Source: Mesotaenium endlicherianum
Lineage: Eukaryota > Streptophyta > Zygnematophyceae > Zygnematales > Mesotaeniaceae
Assembly: GCA_009602735.1 (NCBI GenBank)
Contig: WELA01012983.1
Coordinates: forward strand, 378,718-401,675
DNA: 22,958 nucleotides
Reading direction: 5' to 3'
Shown here: piece by piece, positions 9,479 through 20,100 of the stretch
Numbering within the stretch: position 1 is the stretch's first letter
Layout of the letters: each line of letters opens with the position of its first letter
Position numbers and translations under genes: made by a program
The notes under the pieces: generated by a model
The model's input: only the letters and a program-made list of their open reading frames with translations
Told to the model about the DNA's origin: nothing
Database searches by the model: none

Positions 9479-9662
9479 CAAGAGCTAGAACATAGAAAGA
9501 CATTCCAGAATCACTCTTGTACTTGCCAAAATCCAGAAATATATTAACTTTCAAGAAGCCATCTCTCTTTCAAGAAGCTACCACTTGTGTTCAAAGATCC
9601 TTGTCTTGAATAGATAAAGTATTCTGTTTTACTAAGTACTTTATCTATCTGTTTCACTACAG

Positions 9663-9679
9663 TGGTATCGGAGCTAGGC
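9663..9679 (+). other. Primer-binding site, initiator tRNA-Met type
   Basis: TGGTATCGGAGCTAGG begins one base after the 5' LTR. It matches the common plant PBS TGGTATCAGAGC, complementary to the 3' end of initiator tRNA-Met, with one difference at the eighth base. Confidence 0.85.
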
Positions 9680-9698
9680 ACTTTGGTAGCACAAGAAG

Positions 9699-10979
9699 AT
9701 GGCCGATCCTCAAGACCAACAGCAAGCTTTCGAAGGAAGCCCTTCCTCTCCAAGACACCCTCCTCCAGCGCCGATGGGAGAGCCCACTCAAGAAAATCTG
9801 CAACAACAAGAAGCACCACAAGGAGGAGCACACCCTCCTCCAGCGCCGATGGGAGAGCCTACTCAAGGAAATCTGCAACAACATGAAGCACCACAAGGAG
9901 GAGCATCGTCAAATCCCGTGGCAGCCGCTATAGCAAAGTTGACCCCACCACAAGAAGTTCCCACAAATGAGTGGGCAGCCTTCCTAATGACCTTCCACAA
10001 CCAAGTGGGCTTGGCCACCTATGAAGCAACCGTGCAAGCGTCAAGAGAAGCTATGGCTGCCATGGTTGCCCCTATTGCGAGCAATGCTCAAAATCCAGCC
10101 CCGGCTCAAGCGCCTCCACAAGAGCCAACGAGAGCAAGGAAACTCATCAAGCCCGGCAAACCCGACACTTTCAACCCCGGGAAAGGTGCCAACCTGAATT
10201 TATGGCTCTACCAAGTGGAGACGTACCTCGCATTCCTTGAAGTACCCGAGGAGGACTACGTTCCCTTTGCCGTTACCTTACTTAGAGGAGCAGCAACATC
10301 ATGGTGGCGTAACTATCAAGCGGCTATATATCAAGCTATGGCGCACCCCATGCTCGGCCAAGAGCCCCCACCATCATATGCAAGATGGGCAGATTTTTGT
10401 GAGGCCCTCAAGAAGCAATTCATGCCCATCAATGCGGAGAAAATTGCCCGAGGAAAGCTCCACCATCTCAAGCAAACGACGTCCGTTCAAGAGTATACAT
10501 CCAGATTTCACGCCCTCACTCTTGAGATCCCCAACATGTCTCTCGAGGAGAAGATTGACCGTTACATCTTTGGCCTCAAACCCAAGGTGGCAAAGGAAGT
10601 GGAGTTACGCGACTTGACGGACTTCTCAAAGATCATTGAAGTGGCCCAAAAGGTGGATACCTTAGATTTCAAGCACTCCGTGCCTCCATCTTCACGGGTT
10701 CCGGCGACGCGGGTGTACGCAGCCCCTTCCACATCCGAATCTGGACCCACACCCATGGAAATCGGAGTTATTAAAAGGGACCCCGCGGCTGCCCGGAAGA
10801 GTGGAAGACCCTCCAAAGACACTTATGATGCAAGAAACCAGCAAGGAGTGAAAGCAAGACTCTCCTCGGCTAAAAAAGAAGCTCTCATGACGGCTGGACT
10901 ATGCTCTTATTGCAAGGAAAAAGGCCATCGTGCACTGTCATGTCCCAAAAAGTTGTCAAAAAACGGACAGCGCCAGTAG
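9699..10979 (+). CDS. gag: Gag polyprotein of the chromovirus
   Basis: 426 residues from the first ATG after the primer-binding site. Residues 20-69 are two tandem 25-residue Pro/Gln-rich units ([11 protein letters not shown] and EAPQGGA). The retrotransposon Gag capsid region spans about residues 167-305, with [28 protein letters not shown] and LKKQF. A CCHC zinc knuckle follows (C402, C405, H410, C415), for RNA binding. The reading frame ends at TAG 10977-10979, inside the predicted frameshift stem. Gag would form the cytoplasmic virus-like particle that packages element RNA. Pol lies in the -1 frame and overlaps the end of gag. Confidence 0.93.
   Translation: MADPQDQQQAFEGSPSSPRHPPPAPMGEPTQENLQQQEAPQGGAHPPPAPMGEPTQGNLQQHEAPQGGASSNPVAAAIAKLTPPQEVPTNEWAAFLMTFHNQVGLATYEATVQASREAMAAMVAPIASNAQNPAPAQAPPQEPTRARKLIKPGKPDTFNPGKGANLNLWLYQVETYLAFLEVPEEDYVPFAVTLLRGAATSWWRNYQAAIYQAMAHPMLGQEPPPSYARWADFCEALKKQFMPINAEKIARGKLHHLKQTTSVQEYTSRFHALTLEIPNMSLEEKIDRYIFGLKPKVAKEVELRDLTDFSKIIEVAQKVDTLDFKHSVPPSSRVPATRVYAAPSTSESGPTPMEIGVIKRDPAAARKSGRPSKDTYDARNQQGVKARLSSAKKEALMTAGLCSYCKEKGHRALSCPKKLSKNGQRQ
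9756..9905 (+). repeat. 75-bp tandem duplication within gag
   Basis: Copies at 9756-9830 and 9831-9905 abut exactly and differ at three positions (C/T, A/G, A/T). The unit is 25 codons, so the gag frame is kept. Confidence 0.93.
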
Positions 10980-13900
10980 GCCAGGAGCCTACCACCCCAA
11001 GACCCACTTCACGAGAAGACAACAAGCCAAGTGAGGTGGAGACTCCCGTTGAAGACGACGTTCCAGCCCCAATGAGTTTGAGAGGTTACCTTGGAGGAGA
11101 GAAGGTCCACATCTTGGTGGATAGCGGAGCTCAAGGCAACTTCATTGCTGCAGATTTTGCCACCAAGCACGGAATTACTATGCGAACTCTTGACCACGAC
11201 GAGGAGATTATGATGCCCGATGGATTCTCCTATACTACCCCTTCCAAGAAGACGTACCCCTTGGCACTCTCTATCAAGTCCTTCAAGGATAGAGTAGTGT
11301 TCTCCCCCATGCAATTGGGCAAGTACGACGTCATCCTAGGGACGCCTTGGTTGACCAAGCACAACCCCCAAGTTGATTGGAGGACCGGTACTATCAAGAT
11401 CAAGAATGACATCACTTCAAGAATCTGTAGTTTGCGCGCAATCCAGAATATCCAGACCCAAGACATCGAGAAGCCGGCACACGAGATACTGTTGTCCGCC
11501 CTCCAACTCAGAAGACTTGTGAGGAAGGGATACGAGCTTCTTTTGGCCTTGATCACGCCAAAAGACATCAAGAAAGACATCGAGAGTCAAGAAGGCAGCC
11601 CCGTTCCCAAGGAGATACAAGAAGTCTTTGAGGACTACAAAGAAGTGTTCTCCCCGGAATCGCCCAAGGGCCTACCCCCCAAAAGATTCGTAGACCACAA
11701 GATAGAGTTGGAGCCCGGAAGCAAGCCCATCTCTCGGCCTACGTTCAAAATGTCATACACGGAGCTAGACGAAGTCAAGAAGCAAATCAAGGAGCTACTG
11801 GAGCATGGCTTCATTCGACCTAGCAAGTCGCCATTTGGAGCCCCGGTGCTATTTGTCAAGAAGAAAGATGGTACCTTGAGGATGTGTGTGGACTATCGCG
11901 CCCTCAACAAGATCACCATCAAGAATCGATACCCGCTGCCGCGCATGGATGAGCTCATGGACCGGCTGGTTGGAGCCAAGTACTTCACGAAGATTGACTT
12001 ACGGAGCGGCTACCACCAGATTCGCATCGCAGAACCGGACATAGAGAAGACGGCATTCAGGACAAGATATGGACATTTTGAGTTCATGGTCCTGCCATTT
12101 GGACTCACCAACGCGCCAGCAACTTTCATGACTATGATGAACACCATATTTCAGCCCATGTTGGACAGATTTGTGGTGGTATTCATCGATGACATCCTTA
12201 TCTACAGCAAGACCCTTGAAGAGCATGCGAGACACTTGAAAGAAGTCCTTGAAGTATTGAAGCAAAACAAGCTATTTGCGAAGGAGTCAAAGTGCGAGTT
12301 TGCCAAACAAGAAGTGGAGTTCCTAGGTCTCCACGTGACTGCTGATGGCATCAAGATGGACCCCAAGATGACCCCGGTGGTGGAGGAATGGCCAACCCCC
12401 ACGACCAAGAAAGAACTCCAGTCATTCTTGGGATTTGCCAATTGGTACAGGAGATTCATCCAAGGCTTCTCGCACATAGCAGCCCCCCTGACAGATCTAC
12501 TCAAGAAGGACAGGCTATATACATGGACCGAGAAAGAGGAAGAGGCATTTCAAGAGTTAAAGCGAAGATTGACCACATCCCCGGTGCTCACACTCCCAAG
12601 TCCAAACCCAGATTGGCCCTTCCACGTCATCACCGATGCATCTTCCTATGCAATAGGAGCAATCCTGCTTCAAGACCAAGGCAAGGGACTGCAGCCCATC
12701 GCCTACGAGTCAAGGAAGCTAAATCCAGCCGAGCAAAATTATACAACCACGGAGCGAGAGGCATTGGCGATTGTACATGCCTTGAAGGTTTGGCGCTGCT
12801 ACGTTGAAGGACGCAAAGTACTGGTCACCACGGACCACGAGGCGTTAAAGCACCTCCAGACGCAGCCGTATCTCTCAAGGAGACAAGCAAGATGGAGCGG
12901 ATACTTGCAACAATACAACATCACGATTCAGTACCAGCCCGGCAAGGCAAACCCGGCTGACCCCCTCTCAAGATTGCAATTAAACGCAGTAATGACATCG
13001 CTAAAGACAGATCTGGAAGCTCGATTTTCAGCCGCCTATGAAAGAGACCCTTACTACAAGAACGGAGAAGCAGCCTTGGACCCATGCAAGAAGCAAGAAG
13101 GCAATTATTGGGTGAGGCAAGATACGGGCCAGAGATGTGTTCCTAATGACTTAGACCTCCGGCTCTTGCTTCTACGAGAAGCACACGACAACCCTCTTGG
13201 AGGACACTTTGGAATCCTAAGGACCACGGGCGTTCTAGCTAGGACTTATTGTTGGCCAGGCATGTCTAAGCAAGTCAAGGAGTACTGCAGGAGCTGTGAC
13301 ACATGCCAGAGAATCAAGCCATCATCGCAAAAGGCAGGAGGACTCCTCCAACCACTACCAATCCCCGAAAGACAATGGACGGACATCTCAATGGACCTTA
13401 TCGTGGACTTGCCCGTGACACCTCGAGGCCATAATGCAATACTCACGGTGGTGGACAGACTTACCAAGATGGCTCATTTTATTCCCACGACGACTAAGGC
13501 TACTGCACCACAACTTGCAAGACTCATCGTTGACAACATCTTCCGACTCCATGGACTACCATCAAGAATTGTGTCGGATAGAGATCCAAGATTCACAAGC
13601 CATTTCTGGAAAAATCTCTTCAAGAACTTGGGTACATCGCTGGATATGTCTACTGCCTACCACCCACAATCAGATGGGCAAACCGAGCGTATGAATCGTA
13701 CCCTAAAGACCTCTCTAAAGGCCTACGTGTCTACCCTCGAGCAAGACTGGGACATGTACTTGACCCCCCTCGAGTTTGCCTACAACAACACTACGCAGGC
13801 CTCTACCCAAGAGTCCCCATTCTTCCTCAACTATGGCTTCCATCCGACCACGCCACTGAGCTTCACGGCTGGCCATGATGAAGTACCTGCAGCCACAGAT

Positions 13901-14566
13901 TTTATGGAGACATTAGAAGCAGCCCTTACAGCAGCGAAGAAAGCTCTACAACACGCGCAAGATGCTCAAGCAAGAGTGGCGAACAGATCCAGAAGAGAAA
14001 TTACGTACAGAGTGGGTGACAACGTGTTACTATCATCCAAGAACATTTCCCTGAACAACAGGCCTGCCGGCAGCAAGTTCTCTCCCAAGTATTTGGGACC
14101 CTTCAAGATTATCCAGCAAGTCAACCCCGTTGCTTTCAAGCTAGAACTTCCCCAGACTATGCACATCGACCCCGTATTCCACGCTTCCCTCTTCAAGCCA
14201 TATGTGCAACCCGACAACAAGTTCCCAGGACGTGTGACAACCCCACCAGCCCCAACAATAGTGGATGATCATTTGGAGTACGAAGTGGAAGACATAGTGG
14301 CTATGAGAAATTTCAGGAGACAGCAGCAATACTTGATCAAGTGGAAAGGATATCCAGATTCGGAGAATAGTTGGGTGGCGGCGCACTACCTTGACAAAGT
14401 TCAGAGAAAGTTGAAGCGCTTCCATGCCGCCAACCCCCATCTTGGACCAGCCCCAAGTCTCTCTACTAGAAGCCCGAAGACTTCAGGGAGGCAGCCTGCC
14501 ACCATCAAGAAGCAGCAGAAGACCCCTTGGAGGCAGCCTGCAAGAACAAGAAAGAGGAAAAATTGA
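10901..14566 (+). CDS. pol: Pol polyprotein (PR-RT-RH-IN-chromodomain)
   Basis: Numbered from the ATG at 10901; the frame is probably entered by a -1 frameshift at 10964 (codon 22), giving a Gag-Pol fusion of about 1622 residues. Domains: aspartic protease, VDSGA with D74; reverse transcriptase, about 265-450, with [29 protein letters not shown] and the FIDD active site at 428-431; RNase H starting at ITDAS (D579) with the later TTDHEALK; integrase with an HHCC zinc finger (AHDNPLGGH to CDTC) and the catalytic triad D832, D893, E929, where the last two are 35 residues apart. The GPF motif (YLGPFKI) follows, then a chromodomain at about 1126-1170 ([18 protein letters not shown]) and a basic tail. 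All catalytic residues are present and there is no stop before TGA 14564-14566. The chromodomain has aromatic residues at all three cage positions, suggesting it can bind methylated histone H3. Confidence 0.95.
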   Translation: MLLLQGKRPSCTVMSQKVVKKRTAPVGQEPTTPRPTSREDNKPSEVETPVEDDVPAPMSLRGYLGGEKVHILVDSGAQGNFIAADFATKHGITMRTLDHDEEIMMPDGFSYTTPSKKTYPLALSIKSFKDRVVFSPMQLGKYDVILGTPWLTKHNPQVDWRTGTIKIKNDITSRICSLRAIQNIQTQDIEKPAHEILLSALQLRRLVRKGYELLLALITPKDIKKDIESQEGSPVPKEIQEVFEDYKEVFSPESPKGLPPKRFVDHKIELEPGSKPISRPTFKMSYTELDEVKKQIKELLEHGFIRPSKSPFGAPVLFVKKKDGTLRMCVDYRALNKITIKNRYPLPRMDELMDRLVGAKYFTKIDLRSGYHQIRIAEPDIEKTAFRTRYGHFEFMVLPFGLTNAPATFMTMMNTIFQPMLDRFVVVFIDDILIYSKTLEEHARHLKEVLEVLKQNKLFAKESKCEFAKQEVEFLGLHVTADGIKMDPKMTPVVEEWPTPTTKKELQSFLGFANWYRRFIQGFSHIAAPLTDLLKKDRLYTWTEKEEEAFQELKRRLTTSPVLTLPSPNPDWPFHVITDASSYAIGAILLQDQGKGLQPIAYESRKLNPAEQNYTTTEREALAIVHALKVWRCYVEGRKVLVTTDHEALKHLQTQPYLSRRQARWSGYLQQYNITIQYQPGKANPADPLSRLQLNAVMTSLKTDLEARFSAAYERDPYYKNGEAALDPCKKQEGNYWVRQDTGQRCVPNDLDLRLLLLREAHDNPLGGHFGILRTTGVLARTYCWPGMSKQVKEYCRSCDTCQRIKPSSQKAGGLLQPLPIPERQWTDISMDLIVDLPVTPRGHNAILTVVDRLTKMAHFIPTTTKATAPQLARLIVDNIFRLHGLPSRIVSDRDPRFTSHFWKNLFKNLGTSLDMSTAYHPQSDGQTERMNRTLKTSLKAYVSTLEQDWDMYLTPLEFAYNNTTQASTQESPFFLNYGFHPTTPLSFTAGHDEVPAATDFMETLEAALTAAKKALQHAQDAQARVANRSRREITYRVGDNVLLSSKNISLNNRPAGSKFSPKYLGPFKIIQQVNPVAFKLELPQTMHIDPVFHASLFKPYVQPDNKFPGRVTTPPAPTIVDDHLEYEVEDIVAMRNFRRQQQYLIKWKGYPDSENSWVAAHYLDKVQRKLKRFHAANPHLGPAPSLSTRSPKTSGRQPATIKKQQKTPWRQPARTRKRKN
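10958..10964 (+). promoter_or_regulatory. -1 ribosomal frameshift slippery heptamer A AAA AAC
   Basis: In the gag frame the codons are TCA AAA AAC, so AAAAAAC fits the X XXY YYZ rule in the correct phase. Slipping back one base places ribosomes in the pol frame at CGG 10964, 13 bases before the gag stop codon. Confidence 0.75.
10976..10992 (+). promoter_or_regulatory. Frameshift-stimulating stem-loop candidate
   Basis: GTAGGC (10976-10981) pairs perfectly with GCCTAC (10987-10992) around a 5-base loop, starting 11 bases after the slippery heptamer. The gag TAG lies across the 5' arm. The spacer is slightly longer than the usual 5-9 bases, and I did not find a clear second stem for a pseudoknot. 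Confidence 0.5.
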
Positions 14567-15179
14567 CATTAGACACTCTTCTCTTCTCGCAGTTTCTGGA
14601 CAGAAAACTAAAACTGCTACTGGTAATAGGTCTCTGCATAATAAATTCTGAAAATTTACCTGGCTGTAGTCCATGAGTAGCCGGTCATTTAGAGTCCAAG
14701 TTTGCTCAATTTGGAGCACTGGTGAGAGAGATATGATGCTCTAAGTAGAAGGGGGTCAGGCTGCTGGCATTGTTAGGACAGAATATGCCTTCTGACATTG
14801 TGCCTTCCCCTGAACTTGGAATGCTCTGAAACTCAAGACTCTGGTAGAACATCTTACAGCGCCCAGTTTGAGACTTAGTTTGCAGAATTTGGAGAAGTAT
14901 AGAAGGACTTATGATTTTCAGAAGTTTCTGCACAGATTTGGAGGAGTGCCTACTCTCTCAGCTCTCAACGACACTCCAGAAATGAGAATGCTCTCAAATT
15001 TGGTGACCCGGTAGAGTTCTCCGACGCGGTCCGTCTGGCACTCGAATTTTCAGATTTGGAGCAGTTCTGTGGCCGCTATGAATTTTTGAATTCGTGGCAG
15101 ATTCTGGGCCAACTTGTACAATTTTCTTTATCATTAAGGAGTAGGCTAGCCAATAAGGTCACACCACCTACGACCTTGC

Positions 15180-15308
15180 CTAGTCTACCTTACATGTGTA
15201 GCACCTGACTTGGCGCCTTTGACTAGTCCTCTTCACATGTGTGGCATCTGACTTGAAACTGTTGACTAGTTTGCTCCACATGTGTAAGACCTGACTTGAC
15301 GCGCCGAG
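15180..15308 (+). repeat. Three imperfect 43-bp tandem repeats
   Basis: Units at 15180-15222, 15223-15265 and 15266-15308 each begin CTAGT, contain ACATGTGT and end around CTGACTTG plus a variable tail. They lie just upstream of the polypurine tract. Confidence 0.85.
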
Positions 15309-15325
15309 ACGTCGCTTTTTCTATC

Positions 15326-15335
15326 GGGGGGGTGA
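15326..15335 (+). other. Polypurine tract
   Basis: Seven G followed by TGA directly before the 3' LTR, with a T-rich stretch (cttttt) upstream. This is the expected primer site for plus-strand DNA synthesis. Confidence 0.8.
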
Positions 15336-15836
15336 TGTAGTGATTTGAGTTATTATATATTAGTTTGCATATATTTTAATGTTTTCAAATATATTTGGAG
15401 TAGTATTGTGTGGAGTCAAGTGTGAATAGGTACTCTAGTAACTTGGTTCATGTCCTTTGAACCTTCCAAGGCATTTTCGAAGTTAGAGGAAAGACCTAGA
15501 AGAACTCCACGTGGCAAAAGTCAAATGTGCCATTTTTAGGTCAAAAGGACATGTGTACATTATTCTAGAAAGAGGTGGCAAGTTTTGGGATGTGTTGGGT
15601 GCCAACACATCAACATACACCTTCCTAGAAATTACTCATGTAGCAAGTATATAAACAAGAGCTAGAACATAGAAAGGGGGCAGAATCACTCTTGTACTTG
15701 CCAAAATCCAGAAATATATTAACTTTCAAGAAGCCATCTCTCTTTCAAGAAGCTACCACTTGTGTTCAAAGATCCTTGTCTTGAATAGATAAAGTATTAT
15801 ATTTCACTAAGTACTTCATCTATCTGTTTCACTACA
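15336..15836 (+). repeat. 3' LTR (501 bp)
   Basis: Same ends as the 5' LTR (TGTAGTGA, TCACTACA). Most differences are single transitions; two are local replacements or indels, near the 5' end and at 15677-15680. The TATA box is at 15648-15655, the G-box at 15507-15514 and the hairpin at 15589-15611. An outward promoter here would drive transcription toward the kinesin gene on the same strand. Confidence 0.96.
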
Positions 15837-15841
15837 GAAAG
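15837..15841. repeat. Right target-site duplication GAAAG
   Basis: Matches the left copy at 9152-9156 and completes the signature of integrase-mediated insertion. Confidence 0.93.
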
Positions 15842-17134
15842 GACTATGAACAGGCATAACTTGTTAGTTACTTATTAATTTTTCCTTTTGTTAAATTATA
15901 TGTGTACTTAGTAAGTAGCCTTTTCTTGGATTTCATTTGTAAGTACTGTTTTTCTCTTTTGAGTGTCCATTATTAATGCAAAGCTTTCTCATTAATTTGT
16001 TGATGCAGGTTTGTGCACTGTGAACCTAATGACTCCGCCTGCAACTGAAATCTAAACATTTTTTATTGATGTAAAAGTTCTGAGATTTCGCGAATGGTGG
16101 AATTTACGGGTTTGGCCACTGTTAAACAGGCCCAGAACGACGAATCCTCACGAGTGCGTAGAAATGGATATCTTCTTGACCAGATTTGGAGCATGGGGCC
16201 GCGATGGGTCTCAAGTGTGTGGATCACAAGGCTCCAATCTGCTCTTATCAGTCACGAACTTTCGCAAGGCGACGGACTGCGATGGATGTGCGATCGGAAG
16301 CTTCACTCACGGATAGATCGACGGTTACTTTTTGAAGTACAGTTACCGTTCCAGCGGGAAGGTCTAGTGCTGAACAACGTCCATGGTCAGGGGTCGAAAC
16401 CTCACTGCCGGTGATCGTTCAAAGATGCAAATGCTTCCGACTTTCGCGCCCCGACAGCCAGAATAACCTCGACGACTTGTCCATCCATGGATCAATTCTT
16501 CTAGGATTTCCAGATGTAATGCCAGATCTCTAAATTATGATGCATCTCATTGAAAAAGTATCAGTTGACACGTGATCATCAAACTCCATCCTTGTAAATA
16601 ATCTATTATGCTGGTAATCAGCTCCTTAGGTCTAAAGTGCATCTAAAAGGTGTTGATGTGTCCTTGATTGATCTCCATCAGACAGTGTATCGCTATGCGT
16701 GGCGTAATTTTTCGCCATTACGCCTAAACAGAAGTTTGGGGATCTCTTTGACGCGTTCCATCTCGTAATCAATGGAGAAACCTGAGGATGTAGAGAATGT
16801 CGGGGTCCACGAGAAACAGCACAGTGCCATAAAAGGTGCGAGCTTCTAAAACATTGGCAGGATACACATAGCATTCAGAAGATGGCAGGACGTTATGTGT
16901 CGAAGAGTGTGTGCTTATAGTTGGAGGCATGTGTTACAGTCAGCAACTTGTTTTGCACAGCTGCATGAAATTCCCCGTTTCTGACTGCATTTGTACATGG
17001 CATTGTTCTTCCAAGCTGTTGGAGCCTCTCTTTGTGTATAGCTTCCCGACGTTATAGCTCCCAGTAGTGAATTATTGGGCAACTGCAGACTGTCATCTTG
17101 AAATCATTTTGTTCTGGCCATTCATCTTCTCCAG
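15842..17134. other. Region between retrotransposon and kinesin gene; probable 5' UTR/promoter
   Basis: No coding exon is supported. A donor-like ttt|gtaagta near 15933 and an acceptor-like gttgatgcag ending at about 16008 could belong to a spliced 5' leader. The short ORF after that acceptor is only 8 codons. A 106-codon open frame at 16094-16414 shows no familiar motif. An acceptor ctccag at 17134 precedes the first kinesin coding exon. Confidence 0.45.
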
Positions 17135-17163
17135 GTGGATACAATCTGCGGGCACGTCGCAAC

Positions 17164-20100
17164 ATGGTAGCTGTTGAGCATCAAGAGCCAGGTCAGTATT
17201 GCCGGTCTGAGCCTGTGTCTGCACTCTTTTGAGTATACGAATTTGTTGTGAAGTGGCACCTTTTGGTTGGAGGCTGGCTTGTTGTTTGAGGTATCCTAAA
17301 AAATGAGGGTAGACTCATATAGGCTTAGCTTCTTTGAATATGGGATATTTATCCTCTGCCCTAATGCTTTGACAGCATATCAAACTAAGAGACCTTCTTG
17401 ACGACTTCTTGACTGCATTCGCATCAGAGTTCTAGCTACTCCAGGCAGATTGATTGAGCTATTACATTCATTTGCAGAACAAAATGAGCCAACAACCAGC
17501 CAGGGAGGAGAGGGCGATGTGACGGGAAGGAGTAATGAGGAGGAAGTCAATGAAGCTGAGAAGCCACATGGCAGCAAGAAAGGGGTACCTGGCCAAACCG
17601 TACAGGCAGGCAGCTCGGAAGATGGAGTTCAAACAAAGGGTCCAGGAGGGTCGTTATTTGGAGCAGTAACAGATGCCTTCAGACAGTTTGGATTCGGACG
17701 CCCAGAAGGGACGGCAGAGAGTAGCAGTGAGACAATATTCCGCGATGAAGCCTCACAAGGCGTTGCTGCTGGTGAACAGCACTTACAGAAAGAGCTCAAT
17801 GAAGCTGAGGAGGAGCTCTCATCCTCGCCACAACAAGAGCCAAAGGACTCTGAGTTTGTGAGAGGGAAAATACCAGAAGATATTGACAGAGGTAGCCTTA
17901 GGGAAGCTGAAAGAGCTCATATGTCTCAAGAGGCAAGTGGCCCGCGTGAAGCCGAGCCTGTGGATGGGGACGGGACGCAAAGCCAGGGAGCCAAGATAAT
18001 GCAGGACAGGTGTACATCTATGAAGGACTCAGCTGTCAAAGCTCAGGATAGGAGGGAGTTAGGCTCCTCTGCCGTGACCACAGCTCATATAGAAGCTTCT
18101 GGAAGGTACACCAACAGCACATCTGGGGATAATTCAGCGCAGTTATTCACAGATTGCAGAGACATGCCTAGACAGCCAGAGGAGGATGGCAAGAGGCAAG
18201 CGGAGGGCGACACGGCTCCCCACTCCAAGACAGACAGCTGTACTGCAGGATCGCCTCCCGTGGACGTTGGCTCTGAGTCTGCAGCTCTCCTAACCTCGGA
18301 GAGCCCAGTCGAGTCCTCCCTGCCACCAGGCAGCGACATCAGGCGCGCTGATGCCAGCACCTTAGAGGCCGCAGGTGCACACCAGAGCAGCAGGGAGACC
18401 GACGCCTGCAACAACAGCGAGGCTCCTGACTCCCTGGACCCCCCTCCTCATTCCCCTCACCATCCCAAGTCCCATTCCAGAAGCTTGCAGTTGATGCACC
18501 AAGAGGAGCACGCCAGCAACCTGTTTGAGGTGACGACGCCAAAAAAGCGGCCCAGCCTGGCGAAGAGCAGGATGGGGGACGGCAGCTTGGAGCAGCAGCC
18601 TGCTGTCTCGTCGGTGAGTGGAGCCACGGATGGCGGGCAGGGGAAGTACTCGTCAGGCGGCTTCAGCACTGCCAGTAAGTGCCAAGTGGCCTGTCATCCA
18701 GCTCCTTGCATGTGCCAAGCGTCCTCTCTGGTGCAGCACCCCCCTTTCTGTGTGACACTACACCACCTCCTATTTGCCATCCTCGACCCTTCAAATTTAG
18801 TGCAAGCAATCGGAGCTTCTCCATCTTCTCTTGTCTCTACAATGCTTGCTAGCACATGCACGCTGAGCTCTCCTGCGAGCTCGTGCGTCCTTCCTTGTGT
18901 TGTGCATCAGCCAGATGACGAATTAGCAGAATGCCGGCTTTGGCCTATGAGTTCTACTGTCTGCTTTCCTTGATTGGGGAAAGAGACATGCACGCACACG
19001 CAACCACACACACCAACACACACACACACAAGCACACACACACACACACACATACACAGAGAGAGAGGAGGAGGAGACAGCGTGGTTGCTAAGGCTCAGC
19101 ACTTGCGCCGCGCAGGTGTGATGACCCCCCAGAAGCTGAAGCAGCGCGAGGAGCTGCTCAAGGAGCGCGAGCGCACGGGCCAGATCTCGGCCAAGCTGCA
19201 GTCGGTCATCCGAGAGAAGGACGCCCTGGAGCAGGATAACCTGCGCCTGGTGGCCGAGACCAACACCAAGGTGGCCGAGCTCTACAACTGCATCAACCGC
19301 CAAGAGGCTCGCTCCAAAGAGGTGCGCTCCCCTCCCCCTCTCTCTCTTTCTCTTTCTCCCCCTTCCCTCCCTGTTTCTCCCCTTCTGCCCTCCCCTCCCC
19401 CCGGCCCACCCTCCCTCTTCCTCTCCCTCTCACGCTCTGCCTATGCACAACTAGTTCGGAGGTAAACAGTGACTATTAGCCTTGCGAACATGGAGTGTGG
19501 CATTCTGTGGATGGCACACCGAGCCACAGGTGGTCCTGTGATCATGCCCCGTGCCCAGTTCTTTATGATCAGGTCAAGAATAGGAGGACACACGTGCTTC
19601 AAAAGACCACAATTCTTCGTCCAAGCATGCTGAGTGAGCTCACAGCCACGAACTTTCCCACCGAGAAGGTCGTTCGGAAGATACTACTTGCTTGCTGAGA
19701 GTGGCGATGCACACAGGCACCTCCTGATAGATAGCAGGGGCACCTGTGCCACCCCATCAATCACTTCCAGATGCTGGGGAGCCAAGCACGTCCTGGTGGC
19801 GCAGCATCCATCCTCTTGTGGCCACGACTTGCCCTCCCATGCATCAAATGTGCTCGGCCTTGACCCCCTCCCATGCCCATGCTCAGTGGGGAGTGAACGT
19901 GCATTGCACGTGTTTGACGGAGTCGAGTCTTGCCTCTGCCGTGTGCTCGCACGCACGTGTGGACCTCCCTTGAAGTTGGCCCCCAGCCATGTGCATGCAT
20001 ATGTGCTGAGCCGACCTGAAGCTGACCCAGCTGCCAGATGCATGCATGTGAGTCAGTCGAGCCAGCTCGGGGACTGACTCCTGCCGCGTGGACGCGCGAG

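Larger units (their letters stand above)
9157..9661 (+). repeat. 5' LTR (505 bp)
   Basis: Begins TGTAGTGA and ends TCACTACA, an 8-bp inverted terminal repeat. It matches 15336-15836 along its whole length. It contains a G-box CCACGTGG (9330-9337), a heat-shock-element-like TTCTAGAA (9386-9393), a hairpin (9412-9434) and a TATA box (9471-9478). Transcription would start about 30 bases after the TATA box. Confidence 0.96.
14567..15335 (+). other. Retrotransposon 3' untranslated region
   Basis: Non-coding DNA between the pol stop and the 3' LTR. A word close to AATTTGGAG recurs at about 14707, 14886, 14935 and 15054, often preceded by CAG. The end carries three 43-bp tandem units and the polypurine tract. 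No envelope-like gene is present. Confidence 0.8.
9157..15836 (+). mobile_element. Complete Ty3/gypsy chromovirus LTR retrotransposon (6680 bp)
   Basis: Order: 5' LTR, primer-binding site, gag, pol (protease, reverse transcriptase, RNase H, integrase, chromodomain), ~770 bp untranslated DNA with repeats, polypurine tract, 3' LTR. It is flanked by GAAAG on both sides. Integrase after RNase H and the GPF motif with a terminal chromodomain place it among chromoviruses, which use the chromodomain to steer integration toward marked chromatin. Gag and pol carry no internal stop other than the frame change between them, so the copy may be autonomous. The LTRs differ at roughly 3% of positions by eye, plus short indels, so insertion is fairly recent but not brand new. 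It sits between host genes and interrupts neither. Confidence 0.96.

Noticed and set aside
10237..10617. Second frame within gag, and many antisense frames in pol
   Set aside because: Shadows of gag/pol; no independent start context or known product.
14567..15335. Possible envelope-like or third ORF in the retrotransposon
   Set aside because: Frames are short and stop-rich, with no signal peptide or membrane segment; the stretch is repeat-bearing UTR.
16094..16414. 106-codon ATG frame upstream of the kinesin gene
   Set aside because: No family resemblance, no splice link in phase to the kinesin exon; more likely leader or promoter DNA.
16632..16874. 80-codon minus-strand frame
   Set aside because: No protein-like pattern and no splice or start context to support it.
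18614..18619. Alternative kinesin donor TCG|gtgagt at 18613/18614
   Set aside because: Would leave a phase that does not match the next exon; the donor at 18675 does. It could be a minor site.
18675..18973. Extension of the large kinesin exon past 18674
   Set aside because: A strong donor CCA|gtaagt at 18674/18675 joins in perfect phase to the coiled-coil exon at 19116; the read-through is Cys/Ser/Leu-rich and runs toward the CA repeat.
19634..20077. Open frames inside kinesin intron 3
   Set aside because: No motif, no phase-compatible splice sites, and the flanking exons join perfectly without them.
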